A stretch of DNA of 64,000 nucleotides. Source: Thermoanaerobaculia bacterium. Lineage in GTDB: Bacteria; Acidobacteriota; Thermoanaerobaculia; Multivoradales; JAGPDF01. The notes beneath the pieces were generated by a model that was given only the letters and a program-made list of their open reading frames with translations, did no database searches and had not been told where the DNA came from. Location: positions 1 to 64,000 of the forward strand of contig JAGPDF010000021.1 in assembly GCA_018057705.1 (NCBI GenBank), read 5' to 3'. The position numbers and the translations under genes are program-made. This document shows positions 1-10,108 of the stretch, piece after piece; within the stretch, counting starts at the first letter, position 1, and every line of letters starts with the position of its first letter.

Positions 1-666
1 CGTGAGCTGCCGGCGGACGAGCGGCCGCGGGAGCGGCTGCTGGCGCAGGGGGCGCGGGCGTTGGGCGACGCCGAGCTGCTGGCGATCCTGCTGCGCACCG
101 GGCGGCCGGGAGCGTCGGCCCTCGAGGTGGCGCGCGAGATCCTGACGGCGATCGGCGGTCTGCCCGGCCTCGCCGGGACGGGGGCGCAGGGGCTCCTGCG
201 CAAAGGACTCGGCGAGGCCAAGGCGGCAGCACTACTTGCCGCCGCCGAGGTCGGGCGGCGCCTGGCGAGGAACGACGCCGTCGAGCGCGCCGTCCTCGGG
301 GCGCCGGCCGCGGTCGCGAGCTACCTCGCGCTGCGCTACGGGGTGCGTGACCAGGAGGTGATGGGCGCCCTCTACCTCGACACGCGCAATCGCCTCCTCG
401 CCGAGCGCGAGCTCTATCGTGGCACCGTCAACCGCGCGGCGGTCGAGCCGCGGGCGATCCTCAAAGAGGGGTTGCTGCACGGTGCCTGCGGCATGGTCGT
501 CTTCCACACCCATCCCTCCGGCGATCCGAGTCCAAGTCCGGAGGACCTCGCCTTCACCCGGCGTCTCGCCGAAGGCGGCGAGCTCGTCGGTGTGCGGCTG
601 GTCGACCACCTGATCCTGGGCGGCGTCGGGCGCTGGGTTTCCCTGCGTGAGCGCGGCGCATGGTAA
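1..666 (+). CDS. radC: RadC family JAB-domain protein (5' end outside window)
   Basis: The reading frame is open from the first base of the window and ends at TAA 664-666, so the start lies upstream. The visible N-terminal part (ADERPRERLL, then LGDAELLAILLRTG) is the helix-hairpin-helix UPF0758 region. The C-terminal half is a JAB/MPN metalloprotease-like fold with the HTHPSGDPSPS motif (nt about 505-540) and a downstream Asp, the usual zinc ligands of the family. RadC was first linked to DNA repair, but its biochemical role remains unproven. Only about 20 codons before the first internal TTG at 61 are visible. The larC GTG follows 9 bases after the stop, so the two may be co-transcribed. 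Confidence 0.93.
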   Translation, partial: RELPADERPRERLLAQGARALGDAELLAILLRTGRPGASALEVAREILTAIGGLPGLAGTGAQGLLRKGLGEAKAAALLAAAEVGRRLARNDAVERAVLGAPAAVASYLALRYGVRDQEVMGALYLDTRNRLLAERELYRGTVNRAAVEPRAILKEGLLHGACGMVVFHTHPSGDPSPSPEDLAFTRRLAEGGELVGVRLVDHLILGGVGRWVSLRERGAW

Positions 667-675
667 TTTCGGGCG

Positions 676-2235
676 GTGCGCGGCAAGGACCTCCATCTCG
701 ATTGCTTCAGCGGCCTGGCGGGAGACATGTTCCTCGGCGCCTGCCTCGACATGGGGATGCCGTCGAGTGTCGTCGCGGAGGCCGTCGCCAGCCTGAACCT
801 GCACGGCATCTCCATCGAGTCGCGAAAGACCACCCGCGCCGGCTTCGCCGGCACGCGGTTCCGCGTCCTCGACCATGGCAAACCGGTCGAGGGACCCGAT
901 CCGGAGGAGCTGGACCCTGAGTCCGCCGTGGAAGGGCGATCGAAGGTACTTTCAGCAGCAAGGCAACAAGAAGCAAAGCTCTCGGTAAATGATGGTGGCA
1001 GCCGCAGCGGCGGTGCGGCGGGCGGACACCCTCATCCGCACGATCACCCTCATGCGGAGCCTCATTCGCGTTCGCACGCGCACTCGCGCTCCGACGAAGC
1101 GGGCTTCGTGGCAGCCGAGCCTGGCCACGAACGCGACGCGGACCACCCCCTCTACCAGCAAGCTTTTTCTGAGGCCTCGCCTGCTCCTGCGCCCGAGGCT
1201 GGATACGGACACCAGCACCACCGTGACCAAGACCAGGACCATGCCCACGGCCGTAACCTGGCGGAGATCCTGGAGCTCATCGATTCGAGCGGGCTCGCGC
1301 CGGCGGTGAAGTCGCGCGCCCGCGCGCTCTTTCACCGCTTGGGGGAGGCCGAAGCGAAGGCGCACGGCATGGCGGTCGAGCGCGTGCAGTTTCACGAGGT
1401 GGGGGCGGTCGATTCGATCGTCGACCTCGTGGGAGCCGCGGCGGCGGTCGAGTGGCTGGCGCCGCGGCGGATCACCTGCGGCGCGGTGAACCTCGGCGGC
1501 GGCACGGTGCGCGGCGCGCACGGCCTCCTGCCGGTGCCGCCGCCGGCGGTCGCCGAGCTCATGCGCGGGCTGCCGGTCTACGGCAGCGACCGTTCGGTGG
1601 GCGAGCTCCTGACACCGACCGGAGCGGTGCTGCTCGTCGAGCTGGTGGATGAGTTCGTGGAACTGCCGACGCTGCTCGTCTCCGGCGTGGGGTACGGTCT
1701 CGGCCGCAAGGAGACCGCCGGCCGGCCGAACGCCGTGCGGTTGATCTCGGGGAGCTCCTGGCCGGCGACCGCGAGCGACGAAACGAACAGGGAGGTCCTG
1801 GTCGTCGAGTGCGAAATCGACGATCTCTCCGGCGAAGGGCTCGGGCATGCCATGACCCGACTGATCGCCGAGGGCGCTCTCGACGTGTACATGACGCCGG
1901 TGCAGATGAAGAAGGGCCGGCCAGGAATCCTGTTGACGATGCTCAGCCGGCGTCCGGACCTCGAGCGCCTTTCGGGGATCCTGCTCGCCGAGACCGGCTC
2001 CCTCGGTTGTCGATTTCAGGCCACCGGGCGTTTCGAGGCCGAGCGCGAGATCGTCACGCTGACGACCCGCTTCGGTGATGTTCGGGTCAAGCGCTCCCGA
2101 TTCCTCGGCCGAACGATCTCCAATGCACCGGAGTACGAGGACTGCAGGCGCCTGGCGGAAGTCGCTGGAACCACCTGGCGGGCAGTCCACGAAGCTGCGC
2201 TGGTCGAAGCCGCCGCGGCGTCGTTTTCCTTGTGA
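676..2235 (+). CDS. larC: Nickel pincer cofactor biosynthesis protein LarC
   Basis: LarC (DUF111 family) inserts nickel into the pyridinium dithiocarboxylate precursor to make the nickel-pincer nucleotide of lactate racemase-type enzymes. The N-terminus (HLDCFSGLAGDMFLGA) and the later blocks EVGAVDSIVDLVGAAAA and LTPTGAVLL are family hallmarks. In lactobacilli larC is split in two and joined by ribosomal frameshifting; here it is one continuous 519-codon frame. It is about 100 residues longer than usual because of a low-complexity insert, roughly residues 71-192, with His clusters at 118-137 and 179-191 that could hold nickel. The GTG start 9 bases after radC places the conserved motif at residue 5. 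larB, larE and larA are not in the window. Confidence 0.92.
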   Translation: MRGKDLHLDCFSGLAGDMFLGACLDMGMPSSVVAEAVASLNLHGISIESRKTTRAGFAGTRFRVLDHGKPVEGPDPEELDPESAVEGRSKVLSAARQQEAKLSVNDGGSRSGGAAGGHPHPHDHPHAEPHSRSHAHSRSDEAGFVAAEPGHERDADHPLYQQAFSEASPAPAPEAGYGHQHHRDQDQDHAHGRNLAEILELIDSSGLAPAVKSRARALFHRLGEAEAKAHGMAVERVQFHEVGAVDSIVDLVGAAAAVEWLAPRRITCGAVNLGGGTVRGAHGLLPVPPPAVAELMRGLPVYGSDRSVGELLTPTGAVLLVELVDEFVELPTLLVSGVGYGLGRKETAGRPNAVRLISGSSWPATASDETNREVLVVECEIDDLSGEGLGHAMTRLIAEGALDVYMTPVQMKKGRPGILLTMLSRRPDLERLSGILLAETGSLGCRFQATGRFEAEREIVTLTTRFGDVRVKRSRFLGRTISNAPEYEDCRRLAEVAGTTWRAVHEAALVEAAAASFSL

Positions 2236-2245
2236 GGTACTTTTC

Positions 2246-3139
2246 TTGAAGAAGCTACTGCAGGTCGGCTCGCTCGAGTACGGCGTCGCCGGCGAAGTCA
2301 GCTTGCGCTGGGCGGCGGTCGACCTGACTCCAGCGGTGGAAGAGGCGCGCCAGCGCCACGATCTGTCGCCGATCGCCGCGGTGGCGCTCGGTCGCGCGAT
2401 GGCCGGCGCGACCCTCCTGCTGCGGCTCTCGGTGCGCGCTTCGCGACGGCTCACCTTGACCGTCACCGGCGACGGACCGATCGGCAAGATCGTTGCCGAG
2501 GTCGACAGCGAAGGCAACCTCCGCGGGCTGGTGGGGGAGCCGCACGTCGCTTTGCCCGAGCCCGCGGAAGGGCAGGCGGGCGAGCGCAAGGCGGGACTGC
2601 GGATCGCCGAGGCGGTGGGCCGGGGGCTCCTGCGCGTCCGCCGCGAGCTCATCGACGGCAGCTCCTACGAGAGCCAGGTGGCGCTCGAGTCGGGCGAGAT
2701 CGGTCTCGACCTGGCGCACTTCCTGGAGCAGAGCGAGCAGACCCAGTCGGTCGTCCTGGTCGGCGTGTTGGAGGGACCGGAAGGGATCCGCGCCGCGGGC
2801 GGGATGATCGTCGAGGTGATGCCCGGCGCGCGTGAAGATGCGGTCGAACAGCTCGAGTTGAATCTGGCGCGGATCGGCGGCGTCAGCCGGACGATCGGGC
2901 GCGGCGGCCTCGCCGAGCTCCGCGACGATGTGCTCCATGGCCTCGAGCCGGAGCTCATCGATCGCCGGGAGGTCCGATTCCGCTGCAGTTGCAGCCGCGA
3001 GGGGCTGCTCGGCAGTCTCGTCGGGCTGCCTCCCGAGGACTTCGACTCGATCCGCGACGACGAGGGGCGCGTCGAGGCGGAGTGTTCGTACTGCGGCGCG
3101 CGCTACCTCTTTCAGCGAGGCGAGCTCGCGACGAGTTAG
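2246..3139 (+). CDS. hslO: Hsp33 redox-regulated chaperone
   Basis: Hsp33 is a cytoplasmic holdase activated by oxidative unfolding of its zinc-binding C-terminus. The protein shows the typical N-terminal fold (ALGRAMAGATLLLRL) and, at the C-terminus, a CSC pair followed about 33 residues later by CSYC, the four zinc-binding cysteines that act as the redox switch. I place the start at TTG 2246: GAGG at 2234-2237 overlaps the larC stop at a spacing of 8, and the resulting 297 aa match the family length. The frame is open further upstream to 2075, but that stretch lies inside larC and has no Hsp33 character. Confidence 0.93.
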   Translation: MKKLLQVGSLEYGVAGEVSLRWAAVDLTPAVEEARQRHDLSPIAAVALGRAMAGATLLLRLSVRASRRLTLTVTGDGPIGKIVAEVDSEGNLRGLVGEPHVALPEPAEGQAGERKAGLRIAEAVGRGLLRVRRELIDGSSYESQVALESGEIGLDLAHFLEQSEQTQSVVLVGVLEGPEGIRAAGGMIVEVMPGAREDAVEQLELNLARIGGVSRTIGRGGLAELRDDVLHGLEPELIDRREVRFRCSCSREGLLGSLVGLPPEDFDSIRDDEGRVEAECSYCGARYLFQRGELATS

Positions 3140-3208
3140 CGTCTGCCAGGGCTCCGGGGCGGAGAGCGCTGATAGACTGCCTGCCCAGCGAGAGGCAGGA
3201 ACATCCGA

Positions 3209-5365
3209 ATGCCGCCCTACTACCTCACCACCCCGATCTACTACGTCAACGATCTGCCCCACATCGGGCATATCTTCACCACCGTCGTCGCCGACACCCT
3301 GGCGCGCTACCGCCGGATGGCGGGCGACGACGTTCGGTTCCTGACCGGGACCGACGAACACGGCCAGAACATCGAGCGCGCGGCGGCGCGCGAAGGAGTC
3401 ACCCCGCTGCAGCTTGCCGACAAGGTCGTGGCCCGCTACCACGAGCTCTGGAAGACCTTCGGTATCTCGCACGATGATTTCATCCGCACGAGCGAGCCGC
3501 GCCACGAACAGGGCGTCGTCGAGCTCATCCGGCGGATCGAGGCGGCGGGTGATCTCTATCTCGCGAAGCACGAAGGCTGGTACTGCTCGCCCTGCGAGCT
3601 CTTCTACACCGAGAAGGAGCTCTCGCCGGGACAGAAGTGCCCGGTGCACGGCGCCGCCGTCGAATGGAAGTCGGAGGAGAACGTCTTCTTCCGGCTGGCG
3701 AAGTACCAGCAGCCGCTGCTCGACTGGATCGACGCCAACCCCGAGGCGATCCGCCCCGAAACGCGCCGGAACGAAGTGCGCTCGTTCGTCGAGTCGGGCC
3801 TGCGCGACCTCTCGGTCAGCCGCACCGGGCTCGCCTGGGGGATCCCGTTCCCGGGCTATCCCGGCCACACCGTCTACGTCTGGCTGGATGCGCTGGCGAA
3901 CTACATCACCGCGCTCGGCTTCGGCGCCGAAGGCGCAACGGCCGGGGCTCCCCACGGTCCTGACGGGCTGAATGCGAAAGGCTCGAACAAGGGGGGGGCG
4001 ATCGAGGCGGCGGTGCAGGAGCGCGCCGTCGGCGAGCGCGGAACGCCCGCAGCCGGCGCCGACGCACGAGCCCCCGAAGCCGAGCCTGCGTCCTCCCTTT
4101 ACCGGTCCTTTTGGAGCAATTCTCCTGACGAGACCACTGGGCCGACTCGCGTCCATCTGATGGGCAAGGACATCCTGCGCTTTCACGCGGTCTACTGGCC
4201 GGCCTTCCTGATGTCTGCCGGGCTGCCGCTCCCGACCCAGGTCTGGGCGCACGGCTGGTGGCTGCGCGACTCGAAGAAGATGTCGAAGTCGGTCGGCAAC
4301 GTCGTGCGGCCGGACGATCTCGTGGCGCGTTTCGGGCCCGACGCGCTGCGCTATTACCTGCTCCGGGAGATGGTTTTCGGGCAGGACGCCAACTTCTCCG
4401 ACGAGGCGTTCGTCGACCGCTTCAACAGCGACCTCGCGAACGACCTCGGCAACACCGCGAGCCGCGTCGTGAGGGTGACGCGCGGGGCGTTTGACGGACG
4501 GACCCCGCCGCTCTCGTGCGACGAAAATCCGCTCATCCCGGTCGCCCGCCAGGTCGTCGCCGACTATCGCGCGGCGATGGACCAGCTGGCCTTCCAGGAC
4601 GCCCTGCGGGCGCTCTGGCGGCTGCTCGCCGAAGCGAACCAGTATCTGGTCGTCCGCGAGCCGTGGAAGATGGTCAAGGCCGAGGGCGCGACCGACGCGC
4701 TCTCGCGCATCCTCTGGAACGGACTCGAGGCAGTGCGCATCGTCGCTACCGGCCTGCTGCCGTTCATGCCGACCGTGGCGCGCCAGGTGCTCGCGGCGGT
4801 CGGCACGGGCACCGTGACGGAGAATCTCGACGCCATGGCCTGGGGCGGCACGCCCACTTCCGCGCCGCTGCCGGAGCTGGCGCCGCTCTTTCCGAGAATC
4901 GACAAGGAGAAGTTCATGTCCGAAATCCACTCGTCCGCGCCGGGGACGACACCTCCGGCGGCGGCTGCAGAGACCTCCACTCCTGCTTCGGCAGCTGCAA
5001 CCGCGGTCGCGCCGGCTGCTGCGGCGGTGGGAGCCGAGGTCTCAATCGACCAATTCTTCGCCACCGAGCTCAAGGTCGGCACGGTCCGGTTCGCCGAGCG
5101 GGTGCCGAAGTCCGACAAGCTGATCCGCCTCCTGGTCGACCTCGGCGAAGAGACGCCGCGCCAGCTCGTGGCCGGCATCGGCAAGGCGTACGCGCCGGAA
5201 GAGCTGGTGGGCGAACAGGTCGTCGTCGTGGCCAATCTCAAGCCGGCGAAGCTCATGGGCGTCGAATCGCGCGGCATGATCCTCGCAGCGACCGATGCCG
5301 ACGGCAAGCCGATCCTCGTCCGACCGCACGCCACAGGAGCGGCGAACGGAACGCGCGTGAAGTGA
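3209..5365 (+). CDS. metG: Methionyl-tRNA synthetase with C-terminal tRNA-binding domain
   Basis: This class I synthetase charges tRNA-Met. The HIGH signature is PHIGH (residues 18-21), KMSKS is at 357-361, and the zinc knuckle has C126, C129, C144 and H147. The C-terminal 105 residues form an EMAP/Trbp111-type tRNA-binding domain (ELKVGTVRFAERVPKSDKL), joined by an Ala-rich linker. Residues about 239-297, between YITALGFG and LYRSFW, are a Gly/Ala/Glu-rich low-complexity insertion in the catalytic domain where relatives have only a few residues. ATG 3209 follows GAGAGGCAGGAAC, a usable ribosome site. The TGA stop overlaps the GTG start of tatD. Confidence 0.96.
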   Translation: MPPYYLTTPIYYVNDLPHIGHIFTTVVADTLARYRRMAGDDVRFLTGTDEHGQNIERAAAREGVTPLQLADKVVARYHELWKTFGISHDDFIRTSEPRHEQGVVELIRRIEAAGDLYLAKHEGWYCSPCELFYTEKELSPGQKCPVHGAAVEWKSEENVFFRLAKYQQPLLDWIDANPEAIRPETRRNEVRSFVESGLRDLSVSRTGLAWGIPFPGYPGHTVYVWLDALANYITALGFGAEGATAGAPHGPDGLNAKGSNKGGAIEAAVQERAVGERGTPAAGADARAPEAEPASSLYRSFWSNSPDETTGPTRVHLMGKDILRFHAVYWPAFLMSAGLPLPTQVWAHGWWLRDSKKMSKSVGNVVRPDDLVARFGPDALRYYLLREMVFGQDANFSDEAFVDRFNSDLANDLGNTASRVVRVTRGAFDGRTPPLSCDENPLIPVARQVVADYRAAMDQLAFQDALRALWRLLAEANQYLVVREPWKMVKAEGATDALSRILWNGLEAVRIVATGLLPFMPTVARQVLAAVGTGTVTENLDAMAWGGTPTSAPLPELAPLFPRIDKEKFMSEIHSSAPGTTPPAAAAETSTPASAAATAVAPAAAAVGAEVSIDQFFATELKVGTVRFAERVPKSDKLIRLLVDLGEETPRQLVAGIGKAYAPEELVGEQVVVVANLKPAKLMGVESRGMILAATDADGKPILVRPHATGAANGTRVK

Positions 5366-6153
5366 GCTCGCGCCCTTTCCTCATCGACTCGCACTGCCAC
5401 CTGCAGTATCTCGATCCGGCGGAGCAGGCGGCCGCCATCGGGCGCGCCCGGGCGCGCGGCGTCGAGGGATTCCTGGTGCCGGCGACCGAGCTCGACCAGG
5501 CCGAAACGTTGCTCGCGCTCTGCCACTCGCAGGAAAACGTCTGGTGCGCCATCGGCGTGCACCCACACGAGGCGGCGAGCTGGCAATCGGGCGACGAAGC
5601 CCGGTTGCGCGATCTTCTCGCCGACCCGAAAGTGGTCGCAGTGGGGGAGTGCGGGCTGGACTTCTTCTACGACCACGCGCCGCGCGAGGTGCAGGAAGAT
5701 GTCCTGCGAGCGCAATGGCGAGTCGCGGTCGAGCTCGACCTGCCGGCGATCGTCCACAACCGCGACTCGAACGAGCGCATGCTCGCGATCCTCGCCGAGC
5801 CGGAGTTCGCTACCCTGAAGGCCGACTTCCATTCGTTCGCCGGCGGCCGCGAGATGGGCGAGACCGTCGTGGCCCACGGTTGCATGCTCGGCATGTCGGG
5901 GATGGTCACGTTTCCCAAAGCGGACAACGTCCGCGAGGTCATCCCGGGAACGCCGCACGACCGCTTCCTGGTCGAGACCGACACCCCGTACCTGGCGCCG
6001 GTGCCCCATCGCGGCAAGCCCAACGAACCGTCGTTCATCGTCGAGATCGCGACGCGGCTGGGCCTCGAGCTCGGCCTCGACCTCGCGGCGACGGCGGCGC
6101 TCACGACGGAGAATTTCTTCCGCTTTTTTGCGAAGGCCGAAGCCTCAGCCTAG
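5362..6153 (+). CDS. tatD: TatD family metal-dependent hydrolase (DNase)
   Basis: This is a TIM-barrel hydrolase of the TatD/YcfH family, metal-dependent nucleases acting on DNA ends or other phosphoesters. Family motifs in order are DSHCHL at the N-terminus, GVHPHEA, GECGLDFFYD, VHNRDS, DFHSFAGG and the final ETDTPYLAP, which supply the His, Asp and Glu metal ligands. The start is GTG 5362, overlapping the metG stop as GTGA; the resulting 263 aa are standard length. The frame is open further upstream through metG, but that part is out of frame with metG and has no homology character. A metG-tatD pair is common in bacteria. Confidence 0.95.
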   Translation: MSSRPFLIDSHCHLQYLDPAEQAAAIGRARARGVEGFLVPATELDQAETLLALCHSQENVWCAIGVHPHEAASWQSGDEARLRDLLADPKVVAVGECGLDFFYDHAPREVQEDVLRAQWRVAVELDLPAIVHNRDSNERMLAILAEPEFATLKADFHSFAGGREMGETVVAHGCMLGMSGMVTFPKADNVREVIPGTPHDRFLVETDTPYLAPVPHRGKPNEPSFIVEIATRLGLELGLDLAATAALTTENFFRFFAKAEASA

Positions 6154-6197
6154 TCGTCCGCTCGCTCGGGGTCCTGTCCGGTCCGTCTTGGTACGCC

Positions 6198-6267
6198 GGG
6201 GACACGTATCCGCCTTGGGGCTTTCTGGGTCGGTTCGGGCGCTAACTTGAGGCGGCTACATGTCCCC
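6198..6267. repeat. Imperfect 18-bp inverted repeat (A)
   Basis: The left arm GGGGACACGTATCCGCCT (6198-6215) and right arm AGGCGGCTACATGTCCCC (6250-6267) match at 16 of 18 positions as an inverted repeat around a 34-base loop. The GGGGACA...TGTCCCC ends resemble the palindromic REP/MITE-like units that accompany IS200-type Y1 transposases in GC-rich bacteria. No transposase is present here, so this is an inference from shape only. Confidence 0.6.
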
Positions 6268-6344
6268 AGCTGCGGGTTCGGCCAGCCCTGGTAGGAAGGG
6301 TGGCGAAGGAACTGCCTTTCAGCGCCGGCTCACCGCGAGGCGAA

Positions 6345-6411
6345 GGGCGCTCGGGATCCAAAGTGGGCGACCACGCTTCAAATAGGAGCCCGCTTTGGAT
6401 CCCGAGCGCCC
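6345..6411. repeat. Near-perfect 24-bp inverted repeat (B)
   Basis: The arms at 6345-6368 and 6388-6411 pair at 23 of 24 positions (inner 19 bp perfect: GGGCGCTCGGGATCCAAAG against its complement), with a 19-base loop. The hairpin would be very stable in RNA or single-stranded DNA. It has no adjoining T-run. It may work as a bidirectional terminator for the convergent genes or be a remnant miniature element. Confidence 0.7.
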
Positions 6412-6436
6412 GAGCACGCGACCACGCGGGCTGGCC

Positions 6437-6499
6437 GGGACACACAAATGGGACACACACCGGCGTGCGTCCCATTTGTGTGTCCCGTTTGTGTGTCCC
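6437..6499. repeat. 18-bp inverted repeat with extra direct copy (C)
   Basis: GGGACACACAAATGGGAC (6437-6454) and its exact complement (6469-6486) are separated by 14 bases. The outer 12 bases of the right arm (TTTGTGTGTCCC) are repeated directly at 6488-6499, and a shortened copy GGGACACAC lies at 6450-6458. The structure ends 3 bases before the stop codon of the Nif3 gene. Repeated GGGACACACAAATGGGACAC-like units look like a multi-copy dispersed element. Confidence 0.65.
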
Positions 6500-6502
6500 G
6501 GG

Positions 6503-7273
6503 TCAGACGGGGTTGGGGATGTCGATGAATTCGTGGGTGAGGCCGAAGCGGGCGGCGAGGTGGTCGCCCAGGGCCTGGATGCCGAGACGTTCGCTGGCGT
6601 AGTGGCCGACGGCGAGAAAGTGAATGCGGCTCTCCTTCGCCACGTTCATCACCCATTCGGTCGGCTCGCCGGTGATGTAGGCGTCGAGGCCGGCGGCGAT
6701 CGCCTGATGAAGCTCGCCGGCGGCGCCGCCGCTCACCATGCCCACGGTCGAGATCTCCTCCGGGCCATGAAGGAAGGCGAGCGGCTCCTGGCCGAAGACG
6801 GTGCGGCAGCGCGTGACCAGCTCCTCGCGGGAGACCGGCTCGGGATAGCGGCCGCGGAAGCCGATCGGCAGGCCATGGTAGTCGGCGAACGGCTCGACCG
6901 AATAGAGCCCGAGCCGCTTCACGGCGAGAATGTTGTTGCCCAGCTCCGGATGGCGGTCGAGCGGCAGATGGTAGGCGAGCAGGTGGATCCCGGCCTCGAG
7001 GAGCGTCGCGACGCGGGCGTAGGTGTGCCCCGTGAGCTGGCGCGGCATGCCGTCCCAGAAGAGCCCATGATGGACCAGAACCGCGTCGGCGCCGGCGTCG
7101 CGGGCGCGCTCGAAGAGCTCGACGCAGGAGGAGACCCCCGTCGCGATCTTGCGGATCGGGCGGCGCCCCTGGACCTGCAGACCGTTCGGACCGAAGTCCT
7201 TGCCTGCGGCGGCCTCCAGCAGCCGATCGAGGTGATCCGACAGTTCGGTGATCGAAAGCTCTCCGTGTGCCAT
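6503..7273 (-). CDS. Nif3/YbgI family dinuclear metal centre protein
   Basis: This is a member of the conserved Nif3-like (DUF34) family. The proteins form hexameric toroids with two metals per subunit; the substrate is not settled, and GTP cyclohydrolase-like or hydrolase roles have been suggested. Visible ligands are the HH pair in VLVHHGLFW, H and D in HLPLDRH, and the C-terminal GHYASERLG with His and Glu. The length (256 aa) fits the short form without the inserted PII-like domain. I use ATG at 7273, preceded by GAGG at a spacing of 5; a TTG at 7300 would add nine residues. It lies downstream of the pnp terminator. Confidence 0.88.
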   Translation of the reverse strand: MAHGELSITELSDHLDRLLEAAAGKDFGPNGLQVQGRRPIRKIATGVSSCVELFERARDAGADAVLVHHGLFWDGMPRQLTGHTYARVATLLEAGIHLLAYHLPLDRHPELGNNILAVKRLGLYSVEPFADYHGLPIGFRGRYPEPVSREELVTRCRTVFGQEPLAFLHGPEEISTVGMVSGGAAGELHQAIAAGLDAYITGEPTEWVMNVAKESRIHFLAVGHYASERLGIQALGDHLAARFGLTHEFIDIPNPV

Positions 7274-7331
7274 CGTGGCCTCGATTTCCTGGGCTTTCAA
7301 ACCCTTCCGGACGCTCTCGCCCGGACAGATG

Positions 7332-7363
7332 AAAAAAGGGCCGGATCGTTGCCGACCCGGCCC
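7332..7363 (-). terminator. Intrinsic terminator after pnp
   Basis: Read on the minus strand, a GC hairpin (GGGCCGG with CCGGCCC, 7338-7363) is followed by six T residues (7337-7332), just after the pnp stop at 7391. This closes the rimP-to-pnp operon and separates it from the Nif3 gene. Confidence 0.85.
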
Positions 7364-7390
7364 AATTCTAGTTCCAGTTCTGCAGTCGCG

Positions 7391-9646
<2,256 letters not shown>

Positions 9647-9688
9647 TGATTTTCCTTGATCTTCATTGAGCTGCATGAACGGCGGGTC

Positions 9689-9747
9689 GGGAACGGCGGC
9701 CCGGTCACCGGATCCCCGTGGGGAAGCCGTGGACCGGGTGCGTTCCC
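9689..9747 (-). promoter_or_regulatory. Long stem-loop in the rpsO-pnp spacer (pnp leader)
   Basis: Nested complementary segments lie between the rpsO stop and the pnp start: GGGAAC (9689-9694) with GTTCCC (9742-9747), CCCGGT (9700-9705) with ACCGGG (9733-9738), and CCCC (9714-9717) with GGGG (9720-9723). In E. coli a long hairpin at this place is cut by RNase III and lets PNPase repress its own message. Position and shape suggest the same use here; that function is inferred. Confidence 0.6.
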
Positions 9748-9785
9748 GCCGCCGATCGGAGGGGGTCCGAGGGGTAGGAAGAGAG

Positions 9786-10046
9786 CTACTTGCGGATTCC
9801 CAGGCGCTCGATGACCTGGCGGTAGCGGTCGGCGTCCCGCCGCTTCATGTAGTCGAGCAGGCGGCGGCGCTGGCCGACGAGCTTCAGCAGACCGCGGCGG
9901 CTGTGGTGATCCTTGGTGTGGGTCTTGAAGTGCCCGGTGAGCTCGTTGATCCGCTGGGTGAGCAGCGCGATCTGCACGTCGGTCGAGCCGGTGTCGGTCT
10001 CGTGAATCCGGAAATCCCGGATGATCTCTGCCTTTTCCTGATGCAA
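9786..10046 (-). CDS. rpsO: 30S ribosomal protein S15
   Basis: S15 is an early-binding 16S rRNA protein of the small-subunit platform. The diagnostic stretch [20 protein letters not shown] and then [18 protein letters not shown] is unmistakable. At 86 aa it has nearly the usual 88-89. The start is TTG 10046, with AAGGAGA at a spacing of about 8; no ATG is available in the right place. It lies between truB and pnp in the universally conserved order. Confidence 0.97.
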   Translation of the reverse strand: MHQEKAEIIRDFRIHETDTGSTDVQIALLTQRINELTGHFKTHTKDHHSRRGLLKLVGQRRRLLDYMKRRDADRYRQVIERLGIRK

Positions 10047-10108
10047 GTCTCTTCTCCTTCTGTGGGGTGGCGATCGCTTGGTATCGCCCGGTTTTGGGGG
10101 CCCTTTGT

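Larger units (their letters stand above)
6154..6502. other. Gene-free spacer between convergent tatD and Nif3 genes, rich in inverted repeats
   Basis: This is a 349-base region with no credible gene. It lies between the stop codons of two convergent genes, so it should hold no promoter for either, and it may terminate both transcripts. It contains three separate inverted-repeat pairs (6198-6267, 6345-6411, 6437-6499), described individually. None is followed by a T-run in either direction, so an ordinary intrinsic terminator is not evident. Confidence 0.8.

Noticed and set aside
676-2235. Programmed frameshift in larC
   Set aside because: The reading frame is continuous from the N-terminal to the C-terminal family motifs, so no frameshift is needed.
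3923-4099. MetG insertion as an intein
   Set aside because: It is only about 59 residues, with no Cys/Ser at the junction, no intein block motifs and no terminal His-Asn.
2255-4930. Very long minus-strand open frame opposite hslO and metG
   Set aside because: It mirrors the codon structure of strongly supported plus-strand genes; the composition is Arg/Asp/His-rich with no family motif. Long antisense frames are expected at this GC content.
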